Shown: positions 7,445 through 11,288 of the stretch, one piece after another | How positions within the stretch are numbered: the stretch's first letter is position 1 | Layout of the letters: each line of letters starts with the position of its first letter | NCBI GenBank assembly: GCA_964607915.1 | Contig: CAZSMU010000131.1 | Location: 1-11,288 of the forward strand | Source: JADJPL01 sp964607915 | GTDB taxonomy: Bacteria; Bacteroidota; Bacteroidia; Chitinophagales; Saprospiraceae | Length of the DNA stretch: 11,288 bases | Direction: 5' to 3' | Translations under genes and position numbers: made by a program | The notes under the pieces: model-generated | Told to the model about the DNA's origin: nothing | What the model saw: the letters and a program-made list of their open reading frames with translations, nothing else | Database searches by the model: none

Positions 7445-10400
7445 TCAGTTGGGGTTGCCCGGAAATTGGAAGATTTGCGGAAAGTCGTCGTTTTTACCTA
7501 ACAGCAATACCGATTTTCCATTGATTTTCAGTACCTCGGCGGAGCGAATTTGGCCTGCTTCCCAGATTCCGGAGCGCGCCGGAGGCAGCGTTTTGAAGCC
7601 TCCTTTCCCATCGCCCAGCAGGACGGTCCCATAGCCGGAGCGATAGACGCCCATTTCCGGTTTGGCGTTGTGTTGGTTGCCCCCGGCGAATACGTCGAGG
7701 TTGCCGTCGCCGTTGAAGTCGCTCGCCTCGAGGGCGTACACCGGGGCGAGTTGCGCCTCTGCCGGCAGGGGAAAGCGCTTGAACCTGCCCTCGCCCTGGT
7801 TGATCCACAACGCCGAGGCCAGGTCCTGCACCTGCAGTATCTTGGTCCCGGATACAGAGGGAAACATATCGGCGATGCCCTGGTTGACGTAATTTTCGAA
7901 GCGCAGGTATTTTTTCTTGAGCGAGGGGATCTGCATGACCAGGTCGCCCCGCAGCACGAGGGGCAGTTCTTTTCCCTCGTCGTAGCGTGTGAGGATCTGC
8001 TCTATGGTTCCATTATTATCAAAATCGTTGATGTACAGAGATATAGGTTCTTTTTGAGACGCTTTGAAGCGGGAATTCAGCCCGTGGTTTCCGGTGATGA
8101 GGTCTGGGCGTCCGTCTTTGTTGAAATCGCCAAGAGCCAGGGCGTGGTACCAGCCTGCCGAGGCCTCTGGCCCTGTGTCTGCGGGCTCCAGTTTCCCTTT
8201 CTTTTGGAGGAAGATGCGGATGGGCATCCAGTCGCCGACAACGACCAGGTCCAGGGCTCCATCGCCATTGAGGTCGGCCCAGGCGGCATCGGTAATCATG
8301 CCGATCTGCAGCAAGCCGGGTGCGAAGGAGGCGGTCGCATCGCTGAACCCGCCCCGCCCGTCGTTTTTCAGGATATAGCCCTGTTGAGGAGCTCCGTAGA
8401 ACCCCGGCCGAATCCGTCCCCCGACGAAGAGGTCTATGTCGCCGTCGCCGTCGAAATCGGCGGGCTTGACGGCGGCTGTGCTGGCGGTCTGTGCCGGGGA
8501 GGGGAAGACCTGCTGGCTTTTTTCAAATTTGCCATTGCCGCGGTTGAGGTAGAGGCGGTCCAGGAGCGCCAGGGAGATATCCGCTCCTTCGTTGCTACCG
8601 CTCGCCACATACAGGTCGGGAAGGCCATCGCCGTTGGCGTCAAAAAAAGCGCAGCCCGTATCTTCCGAGTCTTTATCCTTCTCGAAAAGGGTGGGTTCCA
8701 CTTCCCGGAAAGTGCCGCCCGAGGTTTGGGCATATAGTTTTCCCGCCTGCCCTGCCGCCCCGCCGATGTAGAGATCGTCCAGGCCGTCGCGGTTAAAATC
8801 GGCGGTGCAGGTACAGGGCCCTTCGTTGGAGGACATGAGGAAGAGTAGGCGCTCCCGGTCGAAATCCACGTACGCGCTCTCGGTATGCCGGAAGCGGAGC
8901 CCCTGCGGCAGCGATTGCTTTTGGAAAAGCGGGGCAGGCAGCGGGGGCGTGGAGCGCGGGGGGGCGGGCGCGGCATCCTTTTGCGCCAGCCGCAATTCCC
9001 GGTCGGCCCGCACCTTTTGCAGCCGCGTGATTCGTTGGTCGGGCCATTCTACGAGCAGGGAATCCAGGAGGCTATCCCGGCCCAGGCCGAAATGGAGGCG
9101 ATAGTCCACGGAAGACATAAAGCCGCGCATGGGGGCCAGTTCCTGGTAGTAGGTCTTACCTCCGGCATAGAGGGTGGCTTTAGCTCCCAGGGCGAAGGTA
9201 TTTTGGCCTTCCCCGCGCAGCGACAGCGTCAGGTAGTGGTGGCGGGGGAAGAAGTGTTCGCTGCGGTTTTCATAGACGAAAGCCGGCATGTTGACATTAT
9301 TGACCACCAGGTCGAGGTCGCCGTCGTTGTCGAGGTCGCCGTATGCGGAGCCGTTGGAGTGCGAGGGCGTTCCGAGGCCCCATTCCTGCGAGCGGTTTTC
9401 AAAGCGGGTCCCGTCGAGGTTGTGGAAGGCGTAGTTGGGCACTTTATGGCTGGGGATAGAGTCTATGAGCTGCTTGATGACCGCTTTTTTCTTCATCAGG
9501 ATGCTGCGCACCATATCCGGGTTTCCGATAAAATTGACGTAATCCTGGTCCAGGAGGTCTTTGTAGATGCCGTTTGCCACGAAGATATCCTTGAGGCCGT
9601 CGTTGTCGAGGTCGAAGATCAAGGCTCCCCAGCTCCAGTCGGTGGCGTGGACGCCCGCCAGCCGGGAGACCTCTGCAAAGGCCCAGTTGCCGTCGGGGGT
9701 ACGGCCCAGGTTGTGCTGCAGCGCGTTTCGGCTGAACTGGTGGTAGTAGCCCTGGCTGACGGCGGCCTGGTATTTGTCCCATTTTTCAAACTGGGTAGTG
9801 GTTTTCAGGCGTGCGTCGTGCTCGGGGAGCATTTCCGTCACGAAGATTTCCGGCAGGGCGTCGTTGTTGATATCCGCCATATCGGCTCCCATGGAGCCCA
9901 TGCTGATTTCGCGCATCCAGGCTTCGAGACTTTCGGTGAAGGTCCCGTTGCGGTTGTTGATGTAGAGGTAATCCCGTTCAAAAAAATCATTGGAGACGAA
10001 GATATCCTGCCAGCCGTCTTTGTCTATATCGCCGATGGTGACGCCCAGGCCGAAGCCTATGGCGCTGGTGTAGATGCCTGCCTCCCGGCTGGCGTCGGTG
10101 AAGCGGCCTCCGTCGTTGCGATAGAGTTTGTTGCCACCTTGTGGGTCGGGGATATTGCGCTGGTCTTTGCGCAGGTCATAGCCTCCCACTGAGCGCAGGC
10201 TGTTGTTGAGCAGGTAGAGGTCGAGGTCGCCGTCTTTGTCGTAGTCGAAGAAAGCGGCGTGCGTCGAGAGCCCTTCGTCGTCCAGGCCCATTTCTCTTGC
10301 GCGGTCTTCGAAGTGAGGGACGCCGTTGGCATCGTTTCCGGTATTGATAAAGAACTCGTTGTGGCGGTTGTTGCCTCCAGGCGGGCCTGATTTGCAGGTA

Positions 10401-10822
10401 TAGATGTCGAGTTTGCCGTCGCCGTTGATGTCCACTATGCTCACGCCCGTGGTCCAGACCCCTTCGCTGCCTATACCGGCCTGTGCGCTCAGGTCCTCGA
10501 AGCGGAACCCGCCTTTATTGAGGTATAGCTTGTTGGCTACGAGGTTGCCGGAAAAAAAGACGTCGAGCAGGCCGTCGCCGTTCAAATCGCCCAGCCCCGC
10601 CCCGCCGCCGTTGTAAAAATTCCGGAAGGTATAGGGGTTAAGTTGCTCCGTATAGCTCAGTTCGTTCCGAAAGGCGATGCCCGTATGGGAAGCATCGTGC
10701 AAGCGGAACAAGGTCTCCTGCTCCCCCTGTTTTTCAGAAGAACAGGCCCATGAAAAAAGAGTAAAAAACAGCATCCAGAATGCGATGGACCGCGCAAACA
10801 CAACTTTAGTGGATGTTTTCAT
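7445..10822 (-). CDS. VCBS/FG-GAP repeat lipoprotein with ASPIC/UnbV domain (first copy, operon-proximal)
   Basis: Predicted 1125-residue exported protein, function unknown. I chose the ATG at 10822 over an in-frame TTG at 10837: the ATG opens a normal basic signal (MKTSTK) and a purine-rich ACGGGGC lies just before it. The hydrophobic core FWMLFFTLF leads to Cys27 in SWAC; Trp at -2 is unusual for a lipobox, so lipidation is likely but not certain. Calcium-type loops begin near residues 79, 131, 193, 265, 317, 404, 496, then 675, 728, 789, 850, 899, 933 and 1035. Loop 5 (DINNDA) has lost its glycine and loop 13 (DFDNNG) its third acidic residue. The ASPIC/UnbV domain covers about 530-612 (RGFMSSV, FGLG, VEWPDQ), followed by a Pro-rich linker (APAPPRSTPPLPAP). 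A CxC pair (Cys670, Cys672) precedes loop 8 and Cys724 precedes loop 9, as in the copy at 3364-6732. It is the first gene behind the promoter near 10854 and is divergent from the glycosidase gene. Confidence 0.92.
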   Translation of the reverse strand: MKTSTKVVFARSIAFWMLFFTLFSWACSSEKQGEQETLFRLHDASHTGIAFRNELSYTEQLNPYTFRNFYNGGGAGLGDLNGDGLLDVFFSGNLVANKLYLNKGGFRFEDLSAQAGIGSEGVWTTGVSIVDINGDGKLDIYTCKSGPPGGNNRHNEFFINTGNDANGVPHFEDRAREMGLDDEGLSTHAAFFDYDKDGDLDLYLLNNSLRSVGGYDLRKDQRNIPDPQGGNKLYRNDGGRFTDASREAGIYTSAIGFGLGVTIGDIDKDGWQDIFVSNDFFERDYLYINNRNGTFTESLEAWMREISMGSMGADMADINNDALPEIFVTEMLPEHDARLKTTTQFEKWDKYQAAVSQGYYHQFSRNALQHNLGRTPDGNWAFAEVSRLAGVHATDWSWGALIFDLDNDGLKDIFVANGIYKDLLDQDYVNFIGNPDMVRSILMKKKAVIKQLIDSIPSHKVPNYAFHNLDGTRFENRSQEWGLGTPSHSNGSAYGDLDNDGDLDLVVNNVNMPAFVYENRSEHFFPRHHYLTLSLRGEGQNTFALGAKATLYAGGKTYYQELAPMRGFMSSVDYRLHFGLGRDSLLDSLLVEWPDQRITRLQKVRADRELRLAQKDAAPAPPRSTPPLPAPLFQKQSLPQGLRFRHTESAYVDFDRERLLFLMSSNEGPCTCTADFNRDGLDDLYIGGAAGQAGKLYAQTSGGTFREVEPTLFEKDKDSEDTGCAFFDANGDGLPDLYVASGSNEGADISLALLDRLYLNRGNGKFEKSQQVFPSPAQTASTAAVKPADFDGDGDIDLFVGGRIRPGFYGAPQQGYILKNDGRGGFSDATASFAPGLLQIGMITDAAWADLNGDGALDLVVVGDWMPIRIFLQKKGKLEPADTGPEASAGWYHALALGDFNKDGRPDLITGNHGLNSRFKASQKEPISLYINDFDNNGTIEQILTRYDEGKELPLVLRGDLVMQIPSLKKKYLRFENYVNQGIADMFPSVSGTKILQVQDLASALWINQGEGRFKRFPLPAEAQLAPVYALEASDFNGDGNLDVFAGGNQHNAKPEMGVYRSGYGTVLLGDGKGGFKTLPPARSGIWEAGQIRSAEVLKINGKSVLLLGKNDDFPQIFQFPGNPN
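9303..9338. repeat. 36-bp DNA repeat, copy in first paralogue
   Basis: Encodes loop 7 and is identical to 1852-1887. The similarity continues for about 20 further bases with three mismatches (over CGTATGCGG and CCGTTGGA), so about 53 of 56 bases match between two genes 7.4 kb apart. Confidence 0.85.
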
Positions 10823-10853
10823 GCCCCGTGAAGCCAATATGGCGTTTGAGGGG

Positions 10854-10887
10854 CAAATATACAGTAGAATCTGTGGAATTTTTCAAT
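10854..10887 (-). promoter_or_regulatory. Predicted Bacteroidota-type promoter of the lipoprotein operon
   Basis: On the minus strand TATATTTG (10861-10854) matches the Bacteroidota -7 consensus TAnnTTTG in full. An ATTG at 10887-10884 lies 22 bases upstream and can serve as the -33 TTG/TTTG element, at the long end of the usual spacing. Transcription would start a few bases after 10854, giving a leader of about 25 nt before the ATG at 10822. It is the only good match I see in the intergenic gaps of this operon. Confidence 0.6.
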
Positions 10888-10972
10888 TATCCCTCGTTTC
10901 GCTGTGCATTGCCCCCTTTCTGTCGTATCTTGCTTTTTCCATCTGCCCCACATACTTCATAAAAGTCTTGCT

Positions 10973-11288
10973 ATGCTGCGTGTTGTCCTTTTTACGTCGC
11001 TGTTCGTATATGGTCTGTCCTTCCAGGCCTCCCTTTCGGCCCAATCTGCTGCCCGGCACCATCTGGTCCTGGACTCCCTGCCCGCCCGTTGGGATGAGGC
11101 TCTCCCGCTGGGCAATGGCCAACTCGGGGTGTTGGTGTGGGAAAAAAATGGAAAACTGCGCCTCTCGCTCGACCGGGCCGACCTATGGGACGACCGTGCC
11201 ATGCCCGGCATAGACCAGCTCAGTTTCGACCTGGTGGTCGAGAAGGTAAAAGCGCGCCAGTACAAAGATATCCAGGCCTTGGGCGATG
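10973..11288 (+). CDS. GH95-like glycoside hydrolase, N-terminal part (cut by window edge)
   Basis: The first 105 codons of a plus-strand gene that continues beyond the window; no stop is reached. Residues 1-23 form a signal peptide (MLRVVLFTSLFVYGLSF, then ASLSA before Gln), with likely cleavage after Ala23, so the product is exported. The mature start (LPARWDEALPLGNGQLGVLVW, then LRLSLDRADLWDDR) is typical of the N-terminal domain of GH95-type enzymes, whose best-known activity is inverting alpha-L-fucosidase, with alpha-galactosidases also known. The conserved LGNG and DLWD signatures are present. The catalytic (alpha/alpha)6 domain lies outside the window, so activity and substrate cannot be judged. 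A DUF5703-type glycosidase N-terminus, which is similar here, is the main alternative. The ATG at 10973 is the start that opens the signal peptide; no strong Shine-Dalgarno is visible. The gene is divergent from the repeat-lipoprotein operon across 150 bases, which hints at a shared carbohydrate-use setting. Confidence 0.78.
   Translation, partial: MLRVVLFTSLFVYGLSFQASLSAQSAARHHLVLDSLPARWDEALPLGNGQLGVLVWEKNGKLRLSLDRADLWDDRAMPGIDQLSFDLVVEKVKARQYKDIQALGD

Noticed and set aside
10861..10874. Small inverted repeat ACAG-N6-CTGT between the promoter elements as an operator
   Set aside because: The arms are only 4 bp and do not extend; this is expected by chance.
10926..10933. TATCTTGC as a possible -7 promoter element for the GH95-like gene
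   Set aside because: It matches only six of eight positions of TAnnTTTG and has no well-spaced TTG/TTTG element upstream.
10677..11213. Plus-strand open frame of 178 codons across the divergent region
   Set aside because: It overlaps the signal-peptide region of the first lipoprotein and the GH95-like gene in another frame, and its translation shows no recognisable domain.

Overview
The window looks like chromosomal DNA of a fairly GC-rich member of the Bacteroidota (Saprospiria, Cytophagia or Chitinophagia are plausible). The reasons are the very large lipoproteins with VCBS/FG-GAP repeats and an ASPIC/UnbV domain, a near-consensus Bacteroidota promoter (TATATTTG) at the head of the cluster, A-rich leaders without clear Shine-Dalgarno sequences, and a divergent exported GH95-like glycosidase. 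No taxonomic marker gene is present, so the placement is inference.

Layout. Almost everything is on the minus strand and forms one tight co-directional block, read from right to left: a first giant repeat lipoprotein (7445-10822), a small lipoprotein of unknown function (6772-7386), a second giant repeat lipoprotein (3364-6732), and a third (3-3362). The gaps are 58, 39 and 1 bases, so this is very probably an operon transcribed from the promoter near 10854-10887. At the right edge, across a 150-base divergent intergenic region, a plus-strand gene begins at 10973 and runs off the window. It encodes a signal peptide followed by the N-terminal domain of a GH95-like (alpha-L-fucosidase-type) glycoside hydrolase.

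The three giant proteins are paralogues of nearly equal length (1119, 1122 and 1125 residues) with the same plan: an N-terminal signal with a candidate lipidated cysteine, seven aspartate-rich calcium loops of the DxDxDG type, an ASPIC/UnbV domain, a low-complexity linker, then seven more calcium loops. The loop count (7 + 7) and the distance across the central domain (179-180 residues from loop 7 to loop 8) are the same in all three. This suggests two seven-bladed beta-propellers joined by the ASPIC/UnbV domain. The copies at 3364-6732 and 7445-10822 are closer to each other than to the one at 3-3362.

Working together: proteins of this type are common in Bacteroidota next to SusC/SusD-like uptake systems and glycan-degrading enzymes, and the divergent glycosidase fits a carbohydrate-use setting. 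No SusC, SusD, regulator or transporter is visible here, so a role in surface glycan binding or handling is a hypothesis. No RNA gene, mobile element, CRISPR array or gene-free stretch over 300 bases was seen.
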